Assembly (NCBI GenBank): GCA_024642295.1 | Contig: JAHEBK010000140.1 | Location: 1-5,333 of the forward strand | Direction of reading: 5' to 3' | Source: Flavobacterium sp. | Lineage (GTDB): Bacteria > Bacteroidota > Bacteroidia > Flavobacteriales > Flavobacteriaceae | DNA length: 5,333 nt | In this document: positions 1 through 5,333 of the stretch, piece after piece | How the letters are laid out: each line of letters opens with the position of its first letter | Numbering within the stretch: the stretch's first letter is position 1 | Translations under genes and position numbers: made by a program | The notes under the pieces: generated by a model | Told to the model about the DNA's origin: nothing | The model's input: the letters and a program-made list of their open reading frames with translations, nothing else | The model's database searches: none

Positions 1-723
1 GTTTTGAATACGAAAGGATTACAGTTTTCTATTCAACAACAAATTACAGAAACAGAAAATAAAATTAATTTTTTATTAGGTCGCTTTCCACAACCTGTTG
101 AAAGAGATGATAATTCATTCGAGAAATTAAGACCAGCTAACGTTCATGCAGGAATTCCATCGCAACTATTAGAAAACAGACCTGATATCAAACAAGCAGA
201 AATGGAATTGGTAGCAGCCAAATTAGATATTAAAGTAGCCAAAGCACAATTTTATCCTTCCTTAGGGATTTCAGCTGGGATAGGTTATCAAGCTTTTAAT
301 GCTAAATATTTATTAGATACTCCTGAATCATTATTGTATTCCTTTGCAGGTGATTTAGTGGCTCCTTTAATTAATAGAAATGCAATCAAAGCGACTTATC
401 TTAGTGCGAATGCAAAGCAAATTCAAGCGGTTTATAATTATGAAAGAACTCTTGTGAATGCTTATGTAGAGGTCGCGAATCAATTGGCCAAAATCAAAAA
501 CATGGAGCAAAGCTATAATTTAAAATCACAACAAGTTGAAGCGTTGAATCAGTCGGTAACTATATCTAATGATTTATTTCGTTCAGCAAGAGCAGATTAT
601 ATGGAAGTATTGTTGACACAACGTGAAGCTTTGGAATCTAAATTTGAACTTATCGAAACCAAAAAACAACAAATGAATGCTTTTGTTAATATATACAGAG
701 CCTTAGGTGGAGGATGGAATTAA
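1..723 (+). CDS. RND-type outer membrane efflux channel (TolC/OprM/CusC-like), C-terminal half
   Basis: This is the outer-membrane factor of a tripartite efflux pump: a trimeric channel that joins an inner-membrane transporter and a periplasmic adaptor. The reading frame is open at the left edge, so the gene starts upstream; the TTG at base 4 is internal. 240 residues remain of a family usually about 450-480 long. Visible family signatures are the LPxxLLxxRPDI-like segment (IPSQLLENRPDI, about residues 52-63), the following helix ending in AKAQFYPSL, the APLINRNAIKA stretch of the second repeat (about 120-131), a long charged helix, and the C-terminal hallmark YRALGGGW just before the TAA stop. 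The signal peptide and lipidation site would be outside the window. In this family the adaptor and RND transporter genes usually lie directly upstream; that is inference here. The substrate cannot be told from this fragment. A strong terminator follows, so this is probably the last gene of its operon. Confidence 0.93.
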   Translation, partial: VLNTKGLQFSIQQQITETENKINFLLGRFPQPVERDDNSFEKLRPANVHAGIPSQLLENRPDIKQAEMELVAAKLDIKVAKAQFYPSLGISAGIGYQAFNAKYLLDTPESLLYSFAGDLVAPLINRNAIKATYLSANAKQIQAVYNYERTLVNAYVEVANQLAKIKNMEQSYNLKSQQVEALNQSVTISNDLFRSARADYMEVLLTQREALESKFELIETKKQQMNAFVNIYRALGGGWN

Positions 724-760
724 ATCCACTTAATGTTTGTTTTGTGTTTACTTGTGAAAG

Positions 761-808
761 AAAGCGGCTGCTTGAAAAGACAGCCGTTTTTGATTTTAGT
801 TTTTTTTT
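761..808 (+). terminator. Rho-independent terminator of the efflux operon
   Basis: A 10-bp stem (761-770 with 781-790, core CGGCTG/CAGCCG, one G-U pair) closes a 10-nt loop and is followed by T-rich sequence including a run of nine T at 800-808. It begins 38 nt after the efflux gene stop codon. The 3' arm already runs into T residues, as in canonical intrinsic terminators. Confidence 0.85.
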
Positions 809-1025
809 AACACATAGAATTATAGTATTTTTGGATTAAACAAAACGCTTTGCTTCACATAGCAAAACAAAGTATTTAGTGCTATTTAGAGCAAATTTAT
901 TACATCAGTTGCAGTTTATATAAAATAACTTTTATTCTAAGAGTAGTCTTTTTTTGTATAACTATGATTAACTATACTGAGCAAAGCGACTTGATCACAA
1001 TGAAAAATCTATGCTTCTATGTGTT
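809..1025. repeat. Palindromic or MITE-like element with long terminal inverted repeats
   Basis: This 217-nt non-coding stretch fills the gap between the efflux terminator and the convergent lipoprotein gene. Its ends are an 11-bp perfect inverted repeat: AACACATAGAA at 809-819 and TTCTATGTGTT at 1015-1025. The two arms (809-862 and 972-1025) align without any gap for 54 nt with 37 matches, including a second perfect 9-bp block, CGCTTTGCT at 846-854 against AGCAAAGCG at 980-988. The 109-nt centre (863-971) is AT-rich with no ORF. Transcribed, it would fold into a long imperfect hairpin. I recall CACATAG-type repeats as common between Flavobacterium genes, but I cannot search here, so multicopy status is inference. 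No transposase and no clear target-site duplication is visible. It could instead be a one-off hairpin. Confidence 0.55.
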
Positions 1026-1076
1026 TTAAAAACATTTTAACGTTTAAGTTTATATCAATTTTTAAACTAGTAGCCT

Positions 1077-1559
1077 TTAATTCTTTTTACCCAAAGTATA
1101 TTTTTCACTATGTGGTTTTTTCAATTGCAATCCTGAAATTTCAGCTGTCAATTTGTTCGGAACTGTAGTAGTATATTTTATTTTTTGCGGATAATCATTA
1201 TTTAGATTTTCAAAAACAAATTGATTAGTTTCAGTTTCTTTGTATAAAAAGATAATGGGTTCGTTATTGTTTTGACCTTTAATGAGTGTTTTATAAGTAA
1301 GATTTTCTCCTAATTGTTGCAAAATCATCGTTTCTTGGTGAATGGTATCTGTTCCTTTTAAAAATACAGAATTCCCATTATAAGTACTGTCGTTTATTTT
1401 TATCCAGTTCTCCGATAAGACACCGTCAGCTAATTTAAGTTCCCAATTCCCGAGTAATCCTTGGGCAGATTGAATGAGTTCTTTATCTGATTTGGAATTA
1501 CTGTTGTTGCAAGAAACTAGTGCGGTAAGTAGCAATAAAAGGGTCGTTTTTTGAACCAT
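1077..1559 (-). CDS. Small lipoprotein, DUF6265-like
   Basis: A 160-residue protein of unknown function. The N-terminus is a lipoprotein signal peptide: Lys4, a poly-Leu core (7-11), and lipobox LVSC with the lipidated cysteine at residue 17. An Asn/Ser/Lys-rich linker of about 15 residues follows. The rest (about 35-155) is a single beta-rich domain whose landmarks, GNWE (37-40), ENW (50-52) and FENLNNDYPQKIKY (116-129), match my memory of DUF6265, a lipocalin-like fold; no catalytic residues are recognisable. It should be anchored in the envelope, but whether it faces the periplasm or the surface cannot be judged. The ATG is the only sensible start because it precedes the signal peptide. 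There is no clear Shine-Dalgarno sequence, which is normal for Flavobacteria. It lies 109 nt downstream of topB on the same strand. A weak -7-like site (TAATTTAG, complement of 1593-1600) lies in that gap, so it may have its own promoter or depend partly on topB read-through. Gene call firm, family moderate. Confidence 0.85.
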   Translation of the reverse strand: MVQKTTLLLLLTALVSCNNSNSKSDKELIQSAQGLLGNWELKLADGVLSENWIKINDSTYNGNSVFLKGTDTIHQETMILQQLGENLTYKTLIKGQNNNEPIIFLYKETETNQFVFENLNNDYPQKIKYTTTVPNKLTAEISGLQLKKPHSEKYTLGKKN

Positions 1560-1668
1560 TTTTCAAGATTTAAATGACATTGTTTTAAATGGCTAAATTA
1601 TAAAAAAATAGAATAGGGTAGAATTTTTGTTTTTTAGTTCGTTCGCTTAGTTGAAAAATTTCACTATT

Positions 1669-3975
1669 TTAAAAGTTGTTCTTCAAAATACTATAAACCA
1701 ATTCTTTAGTTGCTGGTTGTCCGTTGATTTTTGCTCTAACCACATCAAAGCTGACTTTGAAATCACAACCAATTTTATAATCACTACAACCATAGGCTGT
1801 TTTTCCTTTTAAGACATGTCCTTTTTGACATTTTGGACAAATTAAATTGTCTGATACTGCTTTAGCAGATGGACTAGCTGTCGCTCCTTTTTTTGGTTCT
1901 AAAACAAGTTTGAAATTTTCGTCAAAACGCAACAAACCTTCCACTGTTCCAGTTTCAGTTTTAAAGTCTTTTAAATTGACTGTCGAGCCTTTTTGAAGCA
2001 AACGCAAATATTGGTTTTCGGATATTTTTTTCTCAGCAAATGTAAAGGGCAAGACCAAATCACAACCTTCTTTATAACCAGAACAACCATAAGCTGATTT
2101 TCCTTTGATAAGCATACCTTTTTTGCATTTCGGGCAGGTTTCTACAGTAATTCCAGCTACTTTCTTTTGCTCTACTTTAACTTCCTGTTTTTGAATGTTG
2201 TCAGTATGTGAAATGTTTGCACGCTTGGTTTCACTTCTCACTTCATAAACCAAAGCATCCACCATTCGTTTCATGTTATTGATAAACGCAGTCGCAGTAA
2301 ATGTTCCTTTTTCAATGTCTTTTAATTGTTTTTCCCAAGTTCCAGTAAGCTCCGCAGATTTTATCAATTCGTTCTGAATCGTATCAATCAATTGAATTCC
2401 TGTAGGCGTAGGCAAAACTTGTTTTTTGTTTCGAACAATGTATTGACGCTTAAATAACGTTTCAATTATGTTTGCCCGAGTGGATGGACGACCAATACCA
2501 TTTTCTTTCATCAACTCTCGTAAATCATCGTCATCAACTTGTTTTCCTGCGGTTTCCATGGCACGTAATAACGATGCCTCAGTAAATTGATTGGGTGGTT
2601 TGGTTTCTTTTTCTAAAAATGAAGGTTGGTGTGGTCCTTTTTCGCCAATGACAAAATCAGGTAATACATCCGCTTCTTTTTCTTTTGCATTAGGGTCTTC
2701 AAAAACAACGCGCCAGCCTTTTTTGAGAATTACTTTTCCCGTGGTTTTAAAATGAACATTGGCTGCTTTTCCTATTACGGTCGTATTGGCAACCAAACAG
2801 TCATCATAAAACGAAGCGATAAATCGCTTTACAATAATATCATAAACCAACTGTTGGTTGTATTGCAAATTTGATTGTATTCCTGTGGGAATAATAGCGT
2901 GGTGATCAGTGACTTTTTTATCGTTGAAAACCTTAGCTGATTTCTTTATTTTTTTGCCCAATAGCGGTTGTGTTAACTCGGCATAGTTGGTTAACTTTTG
3001 CAAAATCCCTGGTACTTTAGGGTAAATATCGTTCGGTAAAAAAGTGGTGTCTACTCTAGGGTAGGTTACTACTTTTTGTTCGTATAAAGCTTGTGCAATT
3101 TTCAATGTTTCTTCGGCTGAGAAGCCAAATTTAGTATTGCAATACACTTGTAATCCTGTTAAATCAAAGAGTTTTGGCGCAAATTCATTTCCGTTCTTTT
3201 TATCGGTTGATACAATTTCGAACTCACTTTCTTTAACTTTATTGGCTAGAAATTCTCCATCTTCTTTTTTCAAAAAACGACCTTCTTCATAGCTAAAAAG
3301 TGTTTCTCGGTACAAGGTTTGTAATTCCCAATAGGGTTGAGGTTTAAAGTTTTCGATTTCTTTATATCGATCCACGACCATTGCAAGTGTGGGAGTTTGG
3401 ACACGTCCAATAGACAAAACTTGCTTATAACCTCCGTGTTTTACAGTGTATAAACGTGTCGCGTTCATACCCAATAACCAGTCGCCAATGGCTCTCGAAA
3501 AACCAGCATAAAACAAATTATCGTAATTAGCAGATGGTTTTAAATTCTCAAATCCCTCTTTAATCGCTTCAGTAGTTAGGGACGAAATCCATAAACGTTT
3601 GACTTCACCTTTGTAATTAGCTTCGTTCATTACCCAACGCTGAATCAGTTCTCCTTCTTGTCCCGCATCCCCGCAATTGATCACCAATTCGGCTTTATCA
3701 AACAAAGTTTTGATAATCTTAAATTGCTTCTGAATTCCTTGTTGTTCCACCACCTTGGTCTCAAACTTTTCTGGAAGCATGGGTAAGTTGTTCAAATCCC
3801 AACTTTTCCAATACGATTTATAATCGTTCGGTTCTTTTAAGGTGCATAAATGCCCAAAGGTGTAAGTTACCACATAACCATTGCCTTCAAAATAGCCGTC
3901 GTGCTTGGTATTAGCACCCAAAACGGATGCGATTTCACGTGCTACACTTGGTTTTTCGGCAATACAGACCTTCAT
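1669..3975 (-). CDS. topB: DNA topoisomerase III (type IA)
   Basis: A cytoplasmic type IA topoisomerase of 768 residues that cuts one DNA strand through a 5'-phosphotyrosine, passes another strand and reseals; TopB proteins mainly decatenate and act with RecQ-type helicases. Domains in order: Toprim with IAEKPSVA (5-12, metal-site Glu7) and GDAGQEGE (102-109); the conserved LSIGRVQTP (187-195); the active-site segment VVTYPRVDTTFLP with predicted catalytic Tyr305 and Arg307; DHHAIIPT (357-364); GIGRPSTRANII (493-504). The C-terminus carries two four-cysteine zinc fingers (C614, C617, C631, C638 and C713, C716, C730, C737), each followed by a topoisomerase C-terminal repeat; the second repeat is cut short by the protein end. 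E. coli TopB lacks such fingers. Odd point: the Toprim DxDxE motif reads D103-A-G105-Q-E107, with glycine for the second aspartate. The ATG start begins directly with the Toprim strand. A weak TAATTTG -7-like site lies about 25 nt upstream (complement of about 4000-4006). Confidence 0.97.
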   Translation of the reverse strand: MKVCIAEKPSVAREIASVLGANTKHDGYFEGNGYVVTYTFGHLCTLKEPNDYKSYWKSWDLNNLPMLPEKFETKVVEQQGIQKQFKIIKTLFDKAELVINCGDAGQEGELIQRWVMNEANYKGEVKRLWISSLTTEAIKEGFENLKPSANYDNLFYAGFSRAIGDWLLGMNATRLYTVKHGGYKQVLSIGRVQTPTLAMVVDRYKEIENFKPQPYWELQTLYRETLFSYEEGRFLKKEDGEFLANKVKESEFEIVSTDKKNGNEFAPKLFDLTGLQVYCNTKFGFSAEETLKIAQALYEQKVVTYPRVDTTFLPNDIYPKVPGILQKLTNYAELTQPLLGKKIKKSAKVFNDKKVTDHHAIIPTGIQSNLQYNQQLVYDIIVKRFIASFYDDCLVANTTVIGKAANVHFKTTGKVILKKGWRVVFEDPNAKEKEADVLPDFVIGEKGPHQPSFLEKETKPPNQFTEASLLRAMETAGKQVDDDDLRELMKENGIGRPSTRANIIETLFKRQYIVRNKKQVLPTPTGIQLIDTIQNELIKSAELTGTWEKQLKDIEKGTFTATAFINNMKRMVDALVYEVRSETKRANISHTDNIQKQEVKVEQKKVAGITVETCPKCKKGMLIKGKSAYGCSGYKEGCDLVLPFTFAEKKISENQYLRLLQKGSTVNLKDFKTETGTVEGLLRFDENFKLVLEPKKGATASPSAKAVSDNLICPKCQKGHVLKGKTAYGCSDYKIGCDFKVSFDVVRAKINGQPATKELVYSILKNNF

Positions 3976-4282
3976 TTTCTTTATCTAAAATTGAAGACGC
4001 AAATTAGGAATTTATAAGTTGGTATTAAAAAGAAACTATTAGGAGTTATGAACGGGTTGTACTATTGTGTAGTTTATTATTTTGGTTTGGCTACTCTATA
4101 CGCTCATAAATTTTTTGGTACTTCATTCAATAAAGAAATACTTTCTACTATTGCTTTGAGAATTTTAACATCAATTTCAGGTTATTTTAATTGTTTCAAA
4201 TTTAAGTCACTTATTAAAATATATATTATTAACAGTCCTACGAAAATTGCTGAATGAATATGTAGTAGCGGTTTTAATACAT
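3976..4282. other. AT-rich gap between DUF1905 gene and topB
   Basis: This 307-nt gap separates two minus-strand genes. Besides the doubtful plus-strand ORF (4048-4257), the minus strand shows a frame running from the end of the DUF1905 gene that reads like protein: a hydrophobic stretch AIFVGLLIIYILI, then an amphipathic stretch EIDVKILKAIVESISLL. It is broken by TAA, TGA and TAA TAA codons and has no start. No convincing terminator for the DUF1905 gene was found. The topB-proximal end may hold the topB promoter. Confidence 0.5.
4048..4257 (+). CDS. Doubtful small hypothetical ORF
   Basis: A 69-residue frame in the gap between two minus-strand genes, so not a shadow of another gene. In favour: AGGAG sits just before the ATG, and a TAAGTTGG -7-like site at about 4015-4022 has a TTG some 21 nt further upstream. 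Against: the AGGAG-to-ATG spacing is only 2 nt, the protein is made of residues that AT-rich DNA yields by chance (Phe, Ile, Tyr, Leu, Lys), there is no recognisable domain or convincing membrane segment, and the opposite strand looks equally protein-like. I recognise no family. More likely spurious than real. Confidence 0.15.
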   Translation: MNGLYYCVVYYFGLATLYAHKFFGTSFNKEILSTIALRILTSISGYFNCFKFKSLIKIYIINSPTKIAE

Positions 4283-4582
4283 TTATAACCAGATAATCAC
4301 ATGGAGTTCTTTGTCAATTTCAATGCCTTCTTTTTTTCGGATTTCTGCTTTTAAAGGTAATAAATAAGTGTTTGCTTTTGTGTCAAACCAAATCGCAGTT
4401 TTCCAATCACTTTTGCCGACTTTTGCTACTGCTTTTAATCTTCCCCAACCTTCTTCTTCCGATTTTAGGGAAGTTCTAATTTCTTTTGCCATTTCTTTAG
4501 GAAGTGAAACAAAATACCAGCCACCAGGCGAAGCATGTTGCCATGGTTTTTCTGAAAACTCATATTTTATTTTTCCGTTCAA
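4283..4582 (-). CDS. DUF1905 domain protein
   Basis: A 99-residue single-domain protein matching the DUF1905 family, small beta-rich proteins of unknown function that also occur fused to a YdeI/OmdA-like domain; no such partner is present here. Family landmarks are PGGWYFVSLPKE (about 19-30), the GWGRLKA segment (46-52), SDWKTAIWF (58-66) and YLLPLKAEIRKKEGI (73-87). No signal peptide or membrane segment is seen, so it should be cytoplasmic. The start is TTG at 4580-4582: the frame runs back only 12 further codons to an in-frame TAG with no ATG or GTG, and the first internal Met lies inside the conserved domain. A perfect -7 promoter element about 42 nt upstream supports this start. No clear Shine-Dalgarno sequence is seen. 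It appears monocistronic, divergent from prfA and 307 nt upstream of topB on the same strand. Family assignment good; function unknown. Confidence 0.85.
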   Translation of the reverse strand: MNGKIKYEFSEKPWQHASPGGWYFVSLPKEMAKEIRTSLKSEEEGWGRLKAVAKVGKSDWKTAIWFDTKANTYLLPLKAEIRKKEGIEIDKELHVIIWL

Positions 4583-4623
4583 TTTTATTTGTTTTATGTT
4601 TTTAGCATCGATTGTGAGCTATT

Positions 4624-4631
4624 CAAATATA
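4624..4631 (-). promoter_or_regulatory. -7 promoter element of the DUF1905 gene
   Basis: On the minus strand this reads TATATTTG, a perfect match to the Bacteroidota sigma-A -7 consensus TAnnTTTG. It would start transcription about 30-35 nt before the TTG start codon. No TTG-type -33 element lies at the usual 17-23 nt spacing. A small inverted repeat, ACAAG/CTTGT at 4662-4676, lies 31-45 nt upstream of it. Confidence 0.55.
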
Positions 4632-4703
4632 GAATTAAATTAAGAAAAAGCTTATTTGGAAACAAGTATTTCTTGTAAAAGAAACCGTTATTTTATCCTA
4701 TAT

Positions 4704-4851
4704 CCCTAGCCCCAGTAGTAGTGAAAAGCCTTTGCAGTTGAGAACCACTTTTTTCTTGTGGTGGTAGAGCGACTGGAAGAAGCTCCTGCCAGCACGTAGA
4801 AAAAGGGTTTGAAACGGTGAAGCTTGAAACGGATGATGGGAAGGAGCTCTA
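4704..4851 (+). ncRNA. Structured RNA candidate, flavobacterial intergenic family (possibly Flavo-1-like)
   Basis: A compact, GC-richer segment with nested pairing. Outer pairs join TAGC (4707-4710) to GCTCTA (4846-4851) and CCCA (4711-4714) to TGGG (4837-4840). After a purine-rich internal loop (GTGAAAA against TTTGAAACGG), AAAGCCTTT (4725-4733) pairs with AAAGGGTTT (4802-4810) at 8 of 9 positions. The apical part holds a hairpin ACCAC/GTGGT (4744-4748 and 4758-4762). The order TAGCCCC ... GTGAAAA ... CCTTT ... AAAGG ... GAAACGGAT ... GGGAA ... AGCTC matches a recurrent Flavobacteria intergenic RNA pattern I recall; it may be the Flavo-1 motif, but I cannot confirm the name. The pattern sets the strand as +. 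It ends 124 nt before the prfA -7 element, so it is probably a separate RNA, not the prfA leader. No convincing -7 element is seen directly upstream. Function unknown. Confidence 0.5.
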
Positions 4852-4894
4852 GAAATTGTTTAATCGATTCACCGTTTGTTTGTTTATTTGTTTT
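4812..4894 (+). terminator. Possible terminator-like fold after the RNA candidate
   Basis: AAACGGTGAA (4812-4821) is perfectly complementary to TTCACCGTTT (4868-4877), and the 3' arm is followed by a T-rich tail (GTTTGTTTATTTGTTTT). The 46-nt loop is far longer than in normal intrinsic terminators, and the 5' arm lies inside the RNA candidate, so this pairing would compete with its outer stem. It may end the RNA, act as an alternative fold, or be chance. Confidence 0.25.
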
Positions 4895-4974
4895 CGGATT
4901 TTGAATTAGAAATTATATTTTTTTGGCTGTGTGGAAAAGGTATAACTAATGCGAGAAAATGAATAGTTTTTTTG

Positions 4975-4982
4975 TATTTTTG
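4975..4982 (+). promoter_or_regulatory. -7 promoter element of prfA
   Basis: TATTTTTG is a perfect match to the Bacteroidota -7 consensus TAnnTTTG. It lies 24 nt before the prfA start codon, implying a leader of only about 15-20 nt. No clear TTG -33 box is present at normal spacing. It places the prfA transcript start downstream of the structured RNA candidate. Confidence 0.6.
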
Positions 4983-4991
4983 CACTCCAAT

Positions 4992-4997
4992 AAAGGA
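4992..4997 (+). promoter_or_regulatory. Ribosome binding site of prfA
   Basis: AAAGGA lies 9 nt before the ATG. It is worth noting because the other starts in this window have no recognisable Shine-Dalgarno sequence at proper spacing. With the in-frame TAA two codons before the ATG, it fixes the start. Confidence 0.6.
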
Positions 4998-5006
4998 ATA
5001 TAAAGT

Positions 5007-5333
5007 ATGTTAGATAGACTTCAAATAGTAAAACAGCGTTTTGATGAGATTTCGGATTTGATTATTCAGCCCGATGTTATTGCCGATCAAAAGCGTTATG
5101 TACAACTAAATAAGGAATACAAAGACCTGAAGGCACTAGCCGAAAAAAGAGACGAATACGTGCTTTTGATGGCGAATATTGAAGAAGCCAACGAAATTAT
5201 CGCTGACGGTAGTGATGCTGATATGACCGAAATGGCTAAGATGCAACTGGATGAAGCCAAAGAACGCTTGCCAATACTGGAAGAGGAAATCAAATTTATG
5301 TTGATTCCTAAAGATCCTGAGGATGCTAAGAAC
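5007..5333 (+). CDS. prfA: Peptide chain release factor 1, N-terminal part
   Basis: Release factor 1 reads UAA and UAG stop codons in the ribosomal A site and triggers peptide release. The window holds the first 109 codons of a protein usually about 355-360 residues long; the frame is still open at the right edge. What is seen is the helical N-terminal domain: [19 protein letters not shown], then [20 protein letters not shown] (26-45), an acidic helical stretch, [18 protein letters not shown] at the end. The LxPKDPxDxxN signature separates RF1 from RF2, and no RF2-type programmed frameshift site is seen. The codon-recognition PxT motif and the catalytic GGQ loop would lie beyond the window. 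The ATG is certain: an in-frame TAA sits two codons upstream and AAAGGA is 9 nt before it. A perfect -7 element (4975-4982) indicates its own promoter. Confidence 0.96.
   Translation, partial: MLDRLQIVKQRFDEISDLIIQPDVIADQKRYVQLNKEYKDLKALAEKRDEYVLLMANIEEANEIIADGSDADMTEMAKMQLDEAKERLPILEEEIKFMLIPKDPEDAKN

Larger units (their letters stand above)
4583..4974. other. Gene-free region between divergent DUF1905 and prfA genes
   Basis: This 392-nt divergent intergenic region contains no credible coding frame. It holds, in order, the DUF1905 promoter on the minus strand (4624-4631), a short inverted repeat (4662-4676), a structured RNA candidate that is GC-richer than its surroundings (4704-4851), a possible terminator-like inverted repeat with a T-rich tail (4812-4894), and AT-rich DNA leading to the prfA promoter. 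The GC contrast between about 4704 and 4850 and the flanks is visible by eye and is typical of a structured RNA gene in an AT-rich genome. Confidence 0.7.

Noticed and set aside
4..6. TTG at base 4 as start of the efflux gene
   Set aside because: The frame is open to the left edge and the protein lacks the N-terminal half and signal peptide of its family; the true start is outside the window.
1047..1068. AGTTTA/TAAACT inverted repeat after the lipoprotein gene as its terminator
   Set aside because: Only 6 AT-rich base pairs with a 10-nt loop and no T tract on the minus strand; too weak to call.
1652..1663. TGAAA-AA-TTTCA palindrome just after the topB stop as a terminator
   Set aside because: The loop would be only 2 nt, the arms have one G-C pair each, and no T tract follows on the minus strand.
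4368..4643. 91-residue plus-strand ORF
   Set aside because: It is antisense to the DUF1905 gene and its sequence is the mirror of that conserved domain; no family resemblance of its own.
4714..4723. AGTAGTAGTG triplet repeat as a microsatellite
   Set aside because: Only three short units, and it lies within the 5' arm and loop of the RNA candidate, which explains it better.
5096..5293. 65-residue minus-strand ORF rich in Ser, Leu and Ile
   Set aside because: It is a shadow of the prfA coding frame on the opposite strand.
5007..5333. Reading this gene as release factor 2 (prfB)
   Set aside because: The N-terminal sequence and the PKDPEDAKN segment fit RF1, and there is no in-frame UGA frameshift site near codon 25.

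Overview
The window is AT-rich and looks like chromosome of a Flavobacterium-type member of Bacteroidota. Three things point that way: the release factor 1 N-terminus has the flavobacterial form, perfect Bacteroidota -7 promoter elements (TAnnTTTG) lie in front of two genes, and most starts lack a strong Shine-Dalgarno sequence. No phage, transposase, CRISPR or tRNA/rRNA gene is visible.

Layout, left to right. (1) 1-723, + strand: C-terminal half of a TolC/OprM-type outer-membrane efflux channel, followed by a good intrinsic terminator (761-808). (2) 809-1025: a non-coding element bounded by long imperfect inverted repeats, which I read as an interspersed MITE-like or palindromic repeat dropped between convergent genes. 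(3) 1077-1559, - strand: small lipoprotein resembling the DUF6265 family. (4) 1669-3975, - strand: complete type IA DNA topoisomerase III (topB) with two C-terminal zinc fingers and an altered Toprim motif. (5) 3976-4282: AT-rich gap with one doubtful small ORF on + and a protein-like but stop-interrupted frame on -. (6) 4283-4582, - strand: DUF1905-family protein that appears to start at TTG behind a perfect -7 element. (7) 4583-4974: gene-free; it holds a probable structured RNA of a kind I recall as recurrent in Flavobacteria (4704-4851), with a 15-nt internal duplication and a possible downstream terminator-like fold. (8) 5007-5333, + strand: N-terminus of prfA (release factor 1), with its own promoter and ribosome binding site.

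The genes do not form one pathway: efflux, envelope lipoprotein, DNA topology, an uncharacterised small protein and translation termination lie side by side in short, separately transcribed units. topB and the lipoprotein gene share a strand with a 109-nt gap and may be co-transcribed. The most interesting content is non-coding: the inverted-repeat element at 809-1025 and the structured RNA candidate upstream of prfA.
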